64,000 nucleotides of DNA, from assembly GCA_958299035.1 (NCBI GenBank), contig CATQJL010000112.1, positions 4,448,123-4,512,122 of the forward strand, in the 5' to 3' direction. The notes beneath the pieces were generated by a model. The model saw only the letters and a list, made by a program, of their open reading frames with translations, was not told where the DNA came from and ran no database searches. The position numbers and the translations under genes are program-made. Within the stretch, counting starts at the first letter, position 1. The number at the start of each line of letters is the position of its first letter. This document shows positions 1-11,700 of this stretch, piece after piece. Origin of the DNA: Cylicocyclus nassatus (taxonomy: Eukaryota; Nematoda; Chromadorea; Rhabditida; Strongylidae).

Positions 1-43
1 AATATGTGAGGGTTTCGCGCCTCTCACGGCATATGCCCGGGGG

Positions 44-137
44 TAAAGACTTTTTACCCCAAAGTCTCCACCAGGGTCTCCGGTCAACACATTAACGTGG
101 GCGAGGTGGAGACTTTGGGGTAAAAAGTCTCCACCCT
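44..137. repeat. Short inverted repeat (hairpin)
   Basis: Two arms of about 30 bp are inverse copies of each other. The left arm reads TAAAGACTTTTTACCCC and continues into AAAGTCTCCACC; the right arm is GGTGGAGACTTTGGGG and onward. About 35 bp separate them. It looks like a MITE remnant, but no target duplication was identified. Confidence 0.6.
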
Positions 138-580
138 AGGTTAGGGCCGCAAAAATCATTGGACCCCCACATATTATATATCATCTGAAAGCTCTTGCAA
201 AGGAGAATGCAAGTCGCAGCATGATTCATGCGATTCTGAAGAAGTTATGAACTGTTGAATTTCAAAAAGCGGTTTTTTTAACTGTTTCTTTAAACAGTCT
301 GAATCTCGGCGGTATCTAAATGGATCGGTAGGGCTAAGACATATTCCGATAGAGCAATTCCTACTCTACAAAACCTATGAAGTATCAATATTGCATACCT
401 CCACATTCCAGATTTATAGGAGTCTAAACGCCAGCTGTCACTAAGCAACTTAAAATCGCTTAATTTTCTAAAATTCTCCTTCTCGGCGACCACTGCTCAG
501 ATCGATCTAATTCTTTCACTGTCTGGTAGAACAATATTTGTCCTTCAAAATCTATGAAATCGCAATTGCTGACATCTTCA

Positions 581-1120
581 ACCACCAAAAAATCTGTGGA
601 AACTCACAGTTAAGCCTCCTCTCGACCAGAGATGCGATAGTCGGAGCGGAGTCTGCGCCTAGCTTCACTTTTGAGCTGGTACGGGGTGACCACCTTCACT
701 ATTGGGTTTGAAACAAATTTTTTGCTGAAGCTCAAAAGAAAGAAAATAAGCAAAAGGAACGCAAAAGAAAGTACTGAGAGCATATATCTATGTAGTAGGT
801 CGATCTAGGCAGTAACCGTGGAATAACAGTGGAAATTTCGCATGATTTTTCGCTCTTTATCATTTGAAATTCTGGTTCTCGGCAGTTACTGCCTAGATCG
901 ACCTACTACATAGATATATGCTCTCAGTACTTTCTTTTGCGTTCCTTTTGCTTATTTTCTTTCTTTTGAGCTTCAGCAAAAAATTTGTTTCAAACCCAAA
1001 AGTGAAGGTGGTCACCCCATACCAGCTCAAAAGTGAAGCTAGGCGGAGACTCCGCTCCGACTATCGCATCTCTGGTCGAGAGGAGGCTTAACTGTGAGTT
1101 TCCACAGATTTTTTGGTCGT
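581..1120. repeat. Fold-back element, ~235-bp arms
   Basis: The block from 581 to about 815 returns in reverse complement from about 885 to 1120. The outer ends are ACCACCAAAAAATCTGTGG and its complement. The innermost arm sequence contains a GTAGTAGGTCGATCTAGGCAG block. The spacer is about 70 bp. The arms are highly similar and have no coding capacity. A non-autonomous fold-back DNA transposon is the simplest reading. Confidence 0.75.
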
Positions 1121-1264
1121 TTTGATAACCTCGAAACCTCTTCCCTTGTTCATACCACTTCCAATTTTGTTCGAAATCCATAGTCCTTGGGTACCAAAGT
1201 AAAGCTTCTGCAGGTGACCTTTCAACCGATCTTGGCACCAAACGATGATGTAGGGTAGGTTTTT

Positions 1265-1459
1265 CTGCCCCACATGACAGATATCGTTCTGCTTGTCATC
1301 TCTTCCTGTTTCGGTCAGTCTGATGTCGTCGTATCTAATTCTCCTTGCTTGTATCATGAGTTCTTTCATGGAGGCGTTTGCGTTGTAGGTATCGTCGCCT
1401 CCCCGGTGTACGTTAGGCGTAGCACTTGTAGACATCTGAACGCGTTGGTGACTTATCAA
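1265..1459 (-). pseudogene. RTE-1-like retrotransposon endonuclease fragment
   Basis: On the minus strand a frame reads TYNANASMKELMIQARR and then IRYDDIRLTETGR. This matches the start of the AP-type endonuclease domain of nematode RTE-1 non-LTR retrotransposons, where a TYNAR...MMQARKIKYDVIGLTETRR-like block is typical. Similarity stops soon afterwards, so only the first ~60 residues of the domain remain. A second, inverted piece of the same start (QMSANTPPNVHRR on the plus strand near 1556-1600) faces it, so the locus is rearranged. It is a dead relic. Confidence 0.5.
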
Positions 1460-1600
1460 ACCTCTACCGCAAAGTATGGTTCTTTGTACTCTCTAAATTG
1501 CCATGTATAGATGCTGTTGTCATACGTGGCAGGGTTGGTAGGTTTACCAACGTTTCAGATGTCTGCAAATACTCCGCCCAACGTACACCGGAGAGACGAC
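1383..1600. repeat. Inverted duplication of RTE-derived sequence
   Basis: GTATCGTCG...CCGGTGTACGTT at 1388-1411 is repeated in inverse as AACGTACACCGG...CGACGATAC at 1578-1601, with flanking similarity (CAGATGTCTG versus TAGACATCTG). The two arms encode the same peptide motif, PNVHR..DDT, on opposite strands. Confidence 0.55.
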
Positions 1601-2078
1601 GATACAAATCCTCACCATTGTCTGCCTGCTTTTCGGCAGCCCAGTTCCCATTCAAACCTTATCCCCAGTGGCACTGCTTTACCAATGGCTTTTCTTACTG
1701 GGGAGGATCTTAAATTGCAATGGCGATCCGGAACGAAATACATATCATCAAATACATCTTGTTGAGCTGAATCCAAATCTAACTTCCATATCGCTAGGGA
1801 TTTTCTTGAAGAAGTTTGAAGTGTCTGAAATTGTAAAGTTAGTAAACGTTTATGGCACCCCTTTAAGGATTAGTTGTTTAGAAGCACTTATTTATGTTTA
1901 TGATTGATGTATCCATTCCGTGTTATTAGCACATTCTATGCCTTGCCAATTATGCATTCCCAACTTGATTTCATTGCACATCGTGCATTAGGATTCTAAC
2001 GCTCATAACTTTGTTCAATTCCGCAGCAGAATGGAAAATAGATTTAAATTTAGCTCTTTGAGACGCATCTAACGATGT

Positions 2079-2402
2079 CAGTGGCGGTCCGAGGGGCGGG
2101 GGGGCGGGGGGAGGGGGCGCGCCCCCCCCCCCCCGAGAATGGGTCGCGAAATTTTTGAAGCTTACCTATATGGATTATAAAAATGTGCAAACGACTTGTT
2201 TATTTTTGTAAATAATTAAAATAATTTTTTAAATTTTTTAAAAATTCAAATTAGCCTTATTTAGGGGTCGGGGACCCGCAAAAATTTTGAGAAGTACTCC
2301 TAAAATTTTTTCGGAGTGCGTGGCTAACGCCACACACCTTCATTTGAAAAAAATTTTTTCCGCGTTCCCCCCCCCCGGTCCGAAATCCTGGGACCGCCAC
2401 TG
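2079..2402. mobile_element. hAT-type MITE with 8-bp target duplication
   Basis: The ends are CAGTGGCGGTCC and GGACCGCCACTG, a perfect 12-bp terminal inverted repeat. The element is flanked on both sides by the identical 8-bp AACGATGT (2071-2078 and 2403-2410). An 8-bp duplication and CAGTGGCG-type ends are characteristic of hAT elements. The interior is non-coding and starts and ends with long G and C runs. It is a non-autonomous copy; a second family member lies at 26236-27186. Confidence 0.85.
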
Positions 2403-2664
2403 AACGATGTGCATTTCATTCCAGTTCGCCGGTGCGATTTGGATCTTTTTCTTGTTAAATTAGGGGAGCTTCCCATATTATCATCGTGTTTAGCGAGTGA
2501 TTCACTCGCACGAGATAGCTCGTTGCTTTTGAAACTCTTCCGCGAAGAGCGGTCGAGGCTTATTTGTCAAAGCGACTCCAACCCACCTCCCTCGCATGGT
2601 GCTTGAAAGTTCGTCGGCCATCAGCCCGCATACGCCACTTGGAGACGCCCCTCGCAGCCTCCCG

Positions 2665-2715
2665 ATCATAGGTGCAAAAAGGGGAGAGCGAAGTCCCTTC
2701 CAGGTAAAGGGGGTT
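2665..2715. repeat. Dispersed repeat 'AGGTGAAGGGGGT' family, partial copy
   Basis: The sequence GATCATAGGTGC...CCAGGTAAAGGGGG resembles better copies at 40464-40560, 43877-43960 and 59930-60003. These share a 'GGTGCGATAGGGGGAG' start and one or two AGGTGAAGGGGGT blocks. The nature of the family is unknown. Confidence 0.45.
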
Positions 2716-3039
2716 TTGGCTATCTACGACCCAGAAAAGTGAAAGCGGTAAATGAGTCTTGAGGTGAATCTGTCGTAAGCTTACACGGCGAGTGGAATTG
2801 GGTGTGCAAAGAAGAGGAACAAGTGGTGCAGAGGTGTTTTTCAGGTGTCAAGAAGAATTTTTTAATGCTTTGATTTTGAAAGGTTATCGAACAGAGATTT
2901 TTTCGATTCAGGAAAGCTTTATGTCTCATCAATCGACATAACATTCAAGGGCTTGGAGCATGTAGAATCGACGTAGACCGTCTCTTTTTCCAGCTCCTTT
3001 GTGGATTCACATACAAAAAATTTCATCTATCGTTTTCTC

Positions 3040-3185
3040 GCTTTCGCTAGAGTAGGCGGAGCATTTGCGGACTGCCGCCGGCGTCGCGGTCTATCAGCTA
3101 GCGGCGGTTATTGATTCTGCCTCAGCGCTAAGACCGCGACGCCGGCGGCAGTCCGCAAATGCCCCGCCTACTCTAGCGAAAGCGA
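3040..3185. repeat. GC-rich fold-back MITE
   Basis: Arms of about 65 bp (3041-3105 and 3122-3184) are near-perfect inverse copies. Outer ends are CTTTCGCTAGAGTAGGCGG and its complement, and inner parts are GCCGCCGGCGTCGCGGTCT. The spacer is short. It is non-coding and far more GC-rich than its surroundings. Confidence 0.75.
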
Positions 3186-3538
3186 ACAAATGATAGCTAC
3201 AGCACCAGCTGATTTCAGGCAATCACTTTACGCTCCATTTCTGAAAGGAAGAGGAATGCTAGAAAAAAAAGAGATGGTCTAGATTTATTGGCAAAGTCTT
3301 GATCTGTAACATAGTTAAACGATTAGAGTCTTTATTCGTTCTTTACGTAGAAATTCCCTCACAAATACACGCATGTTTTCAGCTTGGATGCCATGTATCC
3401 TTGGATTAGAGGGGGGGGCTAGGGAAAAAGGGACAGTCTGCATCAAGTCCTCGTTTCGTTAGCTTTCTAATGGTATATAGATTATTAGATGAAAAAACTT
3501 GTGGCTTTTTAAAAATGTGTGGACATATTTAGATGTTT

Positions 3539-3695
3539 ATTCGTTGACTGCACGGACTGGACATCACTGCGGAGCATGCGCCGCCCGGCAAAACTGCCCC
3601 AATGCAAATTCGCCATTGAGCAAGTCGTGCTCTCACAATATTTCAGCCGCGCCGCGCGTGACCGCGCGTTTGAGCAGTCCATGCGGTCAACGAAT
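3539..3695. mobile_element. MITE, family ATTCGTTGACYGCACGGACTG (copy 1)
   Basis: The terminal inverted repeats are ATTCGTTGACTGCACGGACTG and its near-complement CAGTCCATGCGGTCAACGAAT. The ~157-bp GC-rich interior contains a TTCGCCATTGAGCAAGTCGTG block. The same element occurs in the opposite orientation at 13658-13818. No transposase is encoded. Confidence 0.7.
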
Positions 3696-3928
3696 CAGCG
3701 ATACTATTCTGCTCCAACCCGCCCTCTCAATGGCTGGCCTTCGTGGGTTGCTGGAGCAAGACTTTTTTTTAGAGCGGGAACGCTTTATTCACCAACAATT
3801 CATATACCATTTGGAAGCTAAGAGCACGAGGAATCAAGGTAGACCTTCTCTTTTTTCCTCGTTGATCTGCGATGAAAGATATGAGCAATTTTATTTAGCT
3901 ACAATATTAGTTAATTTTATGAATTATA

Positions 3929-4610
3929 CAGGGTGTCCCAAAAAAATGTGAACACTGTTTGATCGAATAACTCCATTGCTTTCATGTCTTTCGCCAAGCT
4001 TGAGGCACCATTCTGTAGAGCGAGGTTCATCTTAGATTTATAGTATGGAGCAAATCCAAATCACGATCACTCTTCGTTACTGTAGGATTACGGTAAGAAC
4101 TTCTAGCATGTGGACCCATTGTAAAATATGCCATTCCATAAAATTTTTCCCAAAATCTGAAATATCGTGTAAATTGTTTTTGCGCACGCTGATTCCACTG
4201 CACAACTTATTACGAGTGTTCTTAGCTTTTTTGAAGGTGTAATCACATTCTTGACAAATGCTGGGAATTCAGTTATTACGATTTACCTGGGACAACCTTA
4301 GAAAAAAGCATCACAGTAGAGTAGAAATTTCATATTCGCAATCAGCGGCTTCCATTACCATAGTACAAGAGTTTTTGGCCTGTTTGGTTTTGTTTCGAAG
4401 CAAAATATGGCCTCCAATGGCCTAAAATCCTTGTCAAAATTGCTATTGTATGTAATCCTACAGTAATGAAAAGCGATCGATGATTCGCTCCATACTTTAT
4501 GTCTAAGTTGAACCTCGCTCTATAAAATGGTGCCTCAAGCTCGGCGAAAAGCTTGCAAGCAAGGGAGTTATTAACGATCAAACAGTGTTCACATTTTTTG
4601 GGACACCCTG
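3929..4610. mobile_element. Tc1/mariner-type MITE, CAGGGTGTCCC ends
   Basis: The element is bounded by CAGGGTGTCCC and GGGACACCCTG. The inverted similarity extends about 50 bp inward (ATGTGAACACTGTTTGATCG), and TA is present on both sides (3927-3928 and 4611-4612). The TA duplication and CAGGGTGTCCC-like ends fit the IS630-Tc1-mariner group. Further in, the two halves keep weaker inverse similarity (CTTCGTTACTGTAGGATTAC). No transposase frame is visible in its 682 bp. Confidence 0.75.
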
Positions 4611-4731
4611 TATTATGCTTTATTTTTGAAACGAAAAAGTAATTTTCGAGGCTTCGCATGGGAATGGAAAGCAAAATTATGGAATCTAACTGTTCCCTTA
4701 ATTTTATCATGCTCCCCCATGAGAGGAAATA

Positions 4732-5006
4732 TCTTATATATAAAGCTGAATGTCTGTTTGTATGTCTGTATGTCTGACTGTCTGTCTGTCTTTACGTATG
4801 TTCCGAATAAAAATTCCATTTCTGAACCGATCCGGACCAAACTTGGCACACATACACTTCGGGGCAGGGCGGGTGTCACAGGCTAGTTTTCGTCATCTGA
4901 TATCGATTTTATCGATTTTTTGCAAATTTGAGCTACAGGGCTGGGAGTTGGCACAGGGGGGTAATCGATATTGACAAGCCCGGGCGGAGCCGGGTTTGCC
5001 AAGTAG
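4732..5006 (+). mobile_element. Short non-autonomous Helitron-like element
   Basis: It starts with TCTTATATATAAAGCTGAATG, followed by a TGTC-rich stretch and a conserved block with ATCCGGACCAAACTTGGCAC. It ends with a GC hairpin (CCCGG-GCGGAG-CCGGG) shortly before AAGTAG, where the family end is CTAG. A 5' TC, a 3' hairpin and CTRR-type end without target duplication are Helitron hallmarks. Better copies with an intact CTAG end lie at 23934-25003 and 26513-27100. Confidence 0.7.
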
Positions 5007-5093
5007 TATTTAATATTCTTCTCAGTAAACATGTAACCAGCCTTTGCGCTCTAGACTTTCTGTTCTTGCATAATTTTCCTCTGCGACAATATA

Positions 5094-5787
5094 TTAGGTT
5101 GAACCGAAAGTTCTGTCGCACCATTTTCAAAAAATCATAACTTCTTTCACTCACGGTGATTTTGCGCAATTCAAATTTTGTCAAAAAGCGTAAAGCATGT
5201 AGTTTCCAAAAGTTCCCTGGGGTCTTTCCAATATGCTCAGAATGCAGAGATAAAAATGAAAGAACGAGATCATCTGAAATTCGGAATTTTTGAAAAAAAA
5301 TTCCAAAAATTTAGAAACTGCGCGATAAAGTCCAGAACAGCTGTCATCCTAAGTTTTCTTGTATTTCTTTACTAACTGAGCCAATTTTATGCTGATCGAA
5401 CTCTTTTTTCAGAAGTTATGATTAAAAAAAATCCGAAAAATCAATTTCCTAAGAATTCTTACGAAATCGATTTTTCCGTATTTTTTCAAAAAATCATAAC
5501 TTCTGAAAGAAGAGCTCGATTACCACAAACTTGACTCAGTTAGTAATCAAATACAGGAAAACTTGACAGCTGTTCTGGACTTTATCGCGCAGTTTCTAAA
5601 TTTTTAGAATTTTTCCTTAAAAATTCCGAATTTCGGATGATCTCGTTCTTTCATTTTTATCTCTGCATTCTGAGCATATTGGAAAGTCCCCAGGGGACTT
5701 TTGGAAACTACATGCTTTACGCTTTCTGACAAAATTTGAATTGCGCAAAGTCATTGTGAGGGAAAGAAGTCATGATTTTTTGAAAAT
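5094..5787. mobile_element. Palindromic mariner-type MITE, right end lost
   Basis: The left end TTAGGTTGAACCGAAAG follows a TA and is typical of mariner-related elements. Sequence from about 5128 to 5430 is repeated in reverse complement from about 5480 to 5787. The expected right terminus (CTTTCGGTTCAACCTAA) is missing; the palindrome breaks off after ATTTTTTGAAAATG. A complete relative lies at 40676-41372. Confidence 0.7.
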
Positions 5788-5789
5788 GT

Positions 5790-7960
5790 ATCTGAAATGT
5801 GCCGTGTTCGCGTCTCTTCGCTCTCCCCAGTCTTTGCTTGGCAAAAGCCAGCGCAAAGGGCGATGCGGATGCGCTGCTCCACGTGGAATGTTCCGCTTAC
5901 TCGTAATTGAAACAGACTGTATGCAATATAGAGCGGACCACTGTTGTTTCATCACTATAGGTTTGCGGCTGGAACCTTAAAGAAGATGAGTAAAGGGCCA
6001 GTGTAAAAGAAAACTATTAGCTAAACATTCTTGCAAAACTTTAACACTATCTTCACTAATTTTATATGCAAAGCTCGCACTTCATCATGATGCTGTTTTA
6101 TATTATAGATTAAGCTGAATATATCTACCTCAACAATGATTTTTTTTTTTGATATCGAGAATGTGACTACATCATTCAAAAAGCTCAATAAATGTCTCTC
6201 AAAGAGTTCTGTAGAAGCATGTGTAAAAAACATTGCTACACAACTTCCCAGATCTTCGCGATTCTCCTCCCTAGCCTGTCTCACAGCGGCAGAAAGGCAA
6301 TTACGCTTGAATGGATTTTTTAGTATTTTGATGGCTTTATTGTTCCACTATCCAAACGATGGACTTGCAGAGTAATATTTTTCGCAAAGCATTCACACCC
6401 TTGAAAAATGATTGCTAAAGCTGATGCTTGTTGCCGTCAAGAATGAGATATCCTATCGATGCATATAATCGGACGTTTAGCAGGTTTATGGCACTGTTTT
6501 TCAAAGTATCCGAACCCCTTTTTCGCTCTCTTCTCAAATTTGTTCCCACTAGTTCATAAGCAGATATGGTTTTTGAATTCGCGTTGACGGTTTGTTGCAT
6601 CAGATAAGACTAGAACGCTTATAGATTGCTATTTATTTGGAACATGCTTCAGTTTTGTGAGAGCTGAAGGTGTTCACAATTTTGTGAAACACCTTTCGCA
6701 TGGAGCTGATGTCCTTTTCAATTCATTCAAACACAAGTGGAATAAATGACAACCTTGAGGTCCTTTTTTGCCAACTACCAAATAAAGAACACAAGGTCAT
6801 TTTCATCATCAAGTACGTATTGAAAGAAAAAAACTGAGGTTGCGAACGTCTTCACAATGAAAACGTTGCTCTTTGAGAATTTTGCCTCATTTTTTTCTCA
6901 TCCAGTATAGCCACTTAAAACTCTGCAAGTCGTGCTAACATTAAATTTGCACTCCTTCAATCTGCAAAATCGACAATTGGTTCTCACTCCTCTAATTTGT
7001 TCACAACTGAAAATAAGCAGTCAGATCAAATCTAGTTTTCCATAATTAACTTAGGGCAAATTGCTGTACGCCATTCGATTGGGACGCCATGACCGGCGTG
7101 TTCATAGTTTTTCTTTGTAAAATTAGTGCTTCTCAAGTCAAAGTGCTTTTGAGGACCAATTTTTCATAGTTATAATAGTGTCTGACTTCCAAAATACTGG
7201 CACAAGATGCTCTTCAAAAAGGTTTAGCTCAGTCTTTTTCAATCTTTAAGAATTTGCCTCATTTTTTTGCTGACTGTACTTTTAGAAGTCTTTTACGTCC
7301 TGAGCGTGTTGTCATTTGCTCCGTTGTCTTGTGTTCTGTTTGTTTCAAAAATTTCTTTTGCTCGTGTTTTGTGTTATTACAGTAGTGCTATTGGTCGTTC
7401 TACCTCAAATTTACTCCTGGTTTCTAGCCTCTCAAGAGTTCTTTTTTTATGCTAGCATCAAAGTTTTTGCTGATATCAGTAAATAAAAAAAAGAAAAAGG
7501 AAAATAAAATTTCTTTCTTCCTGAGCGTTGTGATTTCAGGGATAATTCAAGTACCTGTTGAAGGCAGTGTGCAGGCAATCCTAATTGAACTATTCTTTTA
7601 TGCCCCTATTAACCTCAAATAAGCCTTTCAAAAACCATGGCTTACTAATTTAATCGAAGCAGCTTAATCTGAAGGAATTTGAGTCACCGCATTTTCGTTG
7701 TACTCAAGGATGCCGTTTGATCCGCTTACGAGGAATATGGTTTTAGTTAGAGTAAAGTGTCAAATTTGTTGGCCGCGGATGGATTTTATGAGCTGCCTCT
7801 TAACATAGAGAGCATCCTAGCTAAGGCTTTTCAATTTGTATCCATGAAGGAAGTCCGGGTGCTCATCTTAGATTTATCTGTTTTACAGTTGCCTTTTGGA
7901 AAAAGTGCATGACAGGCTGATAATTATCTTTAAAAAATTGTTGCAGAAAAGTAGGCATTT
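5790..7960. other. No supported gene
   Basis: Only short unsupported ORFs are seen. The hydrophobic frame at 7267-7455 (TVLLEVFYVLSVLSFAPLSCV) could be a transmembrane exon of the same gene as the exon at 7982. However, it lacks a convincing exon partner and I do not call it. Confidence 0.4.
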
Positions 7961-7981
7961 CCTCATTTAGTTGATTTTCAG

Positions 7982-8216
7982 TTTCTGTTATTATGGCACT
8001 TCGTACTTGTCTATTGCAACACTGAAAAGCATTCAAGAAAGAGCGCTGTCATCAGAAAATACTGAAGAATGGCGCAAACAAATTTTATTATCTAATTTTA
8101 CTCTGAGAATGGCCATGACAACAAAAGGTTATACAATCAAACAGTTCAGCCATGCAATCGTTTTCTTTCTTCGGCCGCTATTGTCAGTCACATTTCTGCT
8201 CCTCATTTTGTATTGA
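7982..8216 (+). CDS. Candidate terminal exon of an unidentified membrane protein
   Basis: A good acceptor (TTGATTTTCAG, ending at 7981) is followed by an open frame to a TGA at 8214-8216. The frame encodes about 77 residues: a polar stretch with SIQERALSSENTEEWRKQ and then a hydrophobic C-terminus (FFLRPLLSVTFLLLILY) that could be a last transmembrane helix. The arrangement recalls the end of a multi-pass nematode receptor, but I do not recognise a family. Upstream exons could not be linked, so the call rests on one acceptor and one frame. Confidence 0.3.
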
Positions 8217-8535
8217 TGGTTATAAGAGGATCTTTTTCTACTTTCTTGTCCTTTGAAAGTTTCCTTTTCAATAGAGCTGTGCTTCTGAAAATGTATAGTA
8301 TTTTGATCTTGAAGAAATAAAAACTCTTCCCCCTCGTTTCCTTTGTTCAACTTTGAATCTATAACGTTTTCCAGTAAGTATGCCAAAACATAATCATGAT
8401 ATGATCCGAGCCCAAAGAATCTAGACCATCATTGTGGCTTCTTTGTGGTGCAGATTTTAACGCAAATGGGTACTTCCAAATAATAGAGTATATCATATTG
8501 AAAACCATTTTTGCGAAGAGTTCTTGCATCCCATA

Positions 8536-8709
8536 CTCAGACAATCGCAAATGAATTCCGCAGAAAACTGAACTTCCAAAACTTCCGGGGCGGACGCTCC
8601 TATTGGACCGTGTGGGTGGGTTCCGCTCTACTTGGCAGCTCCAATAGGAGTGTCGCCCCGGATTTTTTAGAAGTTCAGTTTTCCCCGGAAGTCATTGCGA
8701 TTGTCTAAG
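8536..8709. mobile_element. MITE, family CTCAGACAATCGCAAA (copy 1)
   Basis: The element is a fold-back of 174 bp with ends CTCAGACAATCGCAAA and GCGATTGTCTAAG, preceded by TA. The arms contain GAACTTCCAAAACTTCCGGGG and CTCCTATTGGACC with their complements. A cleaner copy with TA on both sides is at 50793-50973. Confidence 0.75.
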
Positions 8710-11700
8710 TTGTTGGATTTTCGCTGTTCTGCATTGGACGCCAAAATTCGTTACAGAACGTTTCAGCAATAAGATTCCGCCCAAATACTTATTCCCATGC
8801 CCAAATGACACTTTTAATTGATTAGAACGTCTGAAATAACTTTGTGCTGAACTCATACGAATGGTGAGAAAACTCCCGACTCGGCTGCGACACGAGCCTG
8901 AAATGACTCTATAATGCTAGCAATATTTACCAAAATTTGCTATATATACCAAAGAACGGTCATAGGCTAAAAATTGCGAAATTGATGCACATATAATATT
9001 TGAAGGTTAATGTACATTTTATAGAACCTTTAAGACTCAATCATGACCTGCGCCTTGCAGCTCTCTAATTGCCACAAATTGTGACTTGTACAGATTTTCT
9101 TGCAAAGTTGCACAAGTTTCACCTTTAATGACACTGCCCTCTGAGCTTGGGGGGGGGGGGAGGGGGACTTACAGAAAGAATTCGGACAATGTCACTTTTG
9201 TAGGCCATAATTCAATTTGATTCATTGAATCATAAGATACATCTGCGGAAACTCACATGCGCAAAATAGCATTATTTCGCTCATTCTGTTAATGTATGTT
9301 TTTCACCTGAATTCCTGGAGCTGACTGAACTTCTGTAAGATGAGTCTGCAATTGATAACAGCTTCATCGAGTGATAATGAATGATTGTGGGTCAAGGCGC
9401 TTCAAAAACATTTTTTTTCTTGCAGGAGATTTTTTTAACTATTGATGGACTGCACAGCCTAAAAGAATTCTTGAGAAGCTGTCCACAATTTTTTGCCAAG
9501 TAAACTACAACATTTGCAAAAAGGGAGGGATGGCCATTTCCCAAAAAATTTATACAAAGCCGAGTTGAATTTACGAGAACTTTAAAAAATTAATTTAATC
9601 ATTTACAAATAAAATACAAGACACTTGCGCAATTTTATTACTTTGTTTGCTGTGAAAGAATAAAAAAAAACTTCCAAGAGTCAATGTTTTTGAATCTGTG
9701 GTTTGGTAGCCTTCACCTCATTCTACAGAGATTTTTATCTACGGTAATATCGTGCAAATGATGCACAGCATGCTTAACAAGTTAAAACTTGTGCTTTGCT
9801 CATTTTCGATATTTTATTGTTGAAATTAAAAACAAGAACAAGTCCAGTTTCAAGGCTTATAGCATTCTCAAATTTTTATAACAGGAAGCCTTAACCTTGA
9901 TCAATTGATAGCCAAGTTTCCTTTTTCTTACGAGAAATTTGATGGTAGCAGCATGCAACGAATGTTTCAAGGCCGTAAAGAATTTGCAGAAATAAAAACT
10001 TATACGATCGATAATTTTTCGATAGATTATCATGTGTTCAAACGATTTCAGTCACAGTTCTAACGCAAATTCATGCTGACTATTGACATATTGTTTTTTC
10101 GAAGTGCAAAATGCTTACAACATTTTCCGTTTCATAATCTAAAACCAAGCGTTACCCTTGTTCAAGGGAGGGTTATCTGAACTTGAACTGGATAGATCTC
10201 TGCAGGAATGATGCCTATTTAATTTTAAAAGTGTTAGCTACATTTATTCACATCCTCATTTTACTCGCATTCCTTGCATTTCAAGATATTTATGTGCTAC
10301 TTATTGAGCATTTTGTAATTACATAAATTGAATAAAATTTGTGATTCCAGAGTATTCATGATTCTTTTCTTTTTCAACTCTTTCCCCCAGAATTCTGCAC
10401 AGCGCTTTTCTACACCAAAGTCCAGAGTTCTTATAACTCACGCGTCTCAGAGTGTACTAAATTTGTATAATAACTAGGTGAAGGCTGACACTCCGTTCCT
10501 CGTACGCAAATTGAGGACATAAGTTTTTCTAAACATCGCATTATTGTCACAGGGTATAGTTTTACTATCCTTCTATAGCCGAATGCACTTTGTGCACTTC
10601 GCACCCTCTACTGAAGCGTGGGAAAAAAGCGTTTTTGAATGACAAATGGGGCATTGTCCATGCCCTGGAATTGGTCGGGCATTATGCCGATTGTAGCGAT
10701 TTTCTATTTACATGTTTGCAACTGTTCGACATGTTTGTTTTTCACATGTGCATATGTGTAGCAACATATTAAATTCTATTTCAACGTGTAATCTTGATTT
10801 TTTAGCAGAAAATCGACATATAAAGGACTTTTTGAACAACATCTGATGGCTGCTAATAAGCTAAATTACGATGAATACTTTCAAGGAATTTCAGCCATTG
10901 GGAAAGTTTACAGAAGTTGTTATCACTGTTCACATCCCTGCTATATGCCACAAAATCACTCAAATTTTTTTTATTTCTCACTAATTACATTATTTCTATC
11001 TTAGTGGACATAGGTTAAAATTATAAAGACAGTTTGTAACAGCACTACAAATTCCCTTTTTTGTTACCTTTTAAAATATCTCTCGTTCTCCTTTTTTATC
11101 TTTCAAATTTTGGATTTCCGGGAGCAACAATGCCAACGCGAAGGCAGTATACAAAATTTATACTCTTCAGCAAAGCAAGCTAGAAATTTCCCAAGATAAT
11201 GCGGAAAATTTTAAATTGAGAATCGGATGCTTTTTGACATGTATATATCGAAAAGCTACAATCCTTTGAGTAAAATAAATGATGGCGATTTCCCCTTTGA
11301 GTATAAAAAAAAAGGCTTGACCCGAAATTCGAAGAATGATGTTGTTAAATTCTAGTTCCTACTCCATGCTCACCTTCTACGTGAACAAATCGTCATGCAA
11401 CTTTTGCAAGATTTGAAACGGATGAATTTCGGTACTGAAGCAATGGCGTAGATTAGCAATTTCGCACCAGTTGACGCGCAAATGTTGTCGGCACCGCAAG
11501 GACAATAGATGATCATCGAACTAGCCTATGAGTAAATTGTAGCGCGTAACATTGTTTGTATCCAAGAGAGTTACTAAGCTGATAGCAAAATTTTTCAAAG
11601 CAAATCGTGGCGACCTGTTATAAGATACCTTAGAAAATCCGGCACTTTCCCGTTATGGATCCATTGAAAAAAAGGTTATTGCCTCTTCACTTGTACCAAA

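Noticed and set aside
1274..1907. Several overlapping plus-strand ORFs that look protein-like
   Set aside because: They overlap a rearranged RTE fragment on the minus strand and share no splice structure; most are antisense shadows.
4747..4800. TGTC-rich stretch as a microsatellite or CRISPR-like array
   Set aside because: It is the internal part of a Helitron family conserved at 23.9, 26.5 and 60.2 kb; CRISPR is not expected in a eukaryotic genome.
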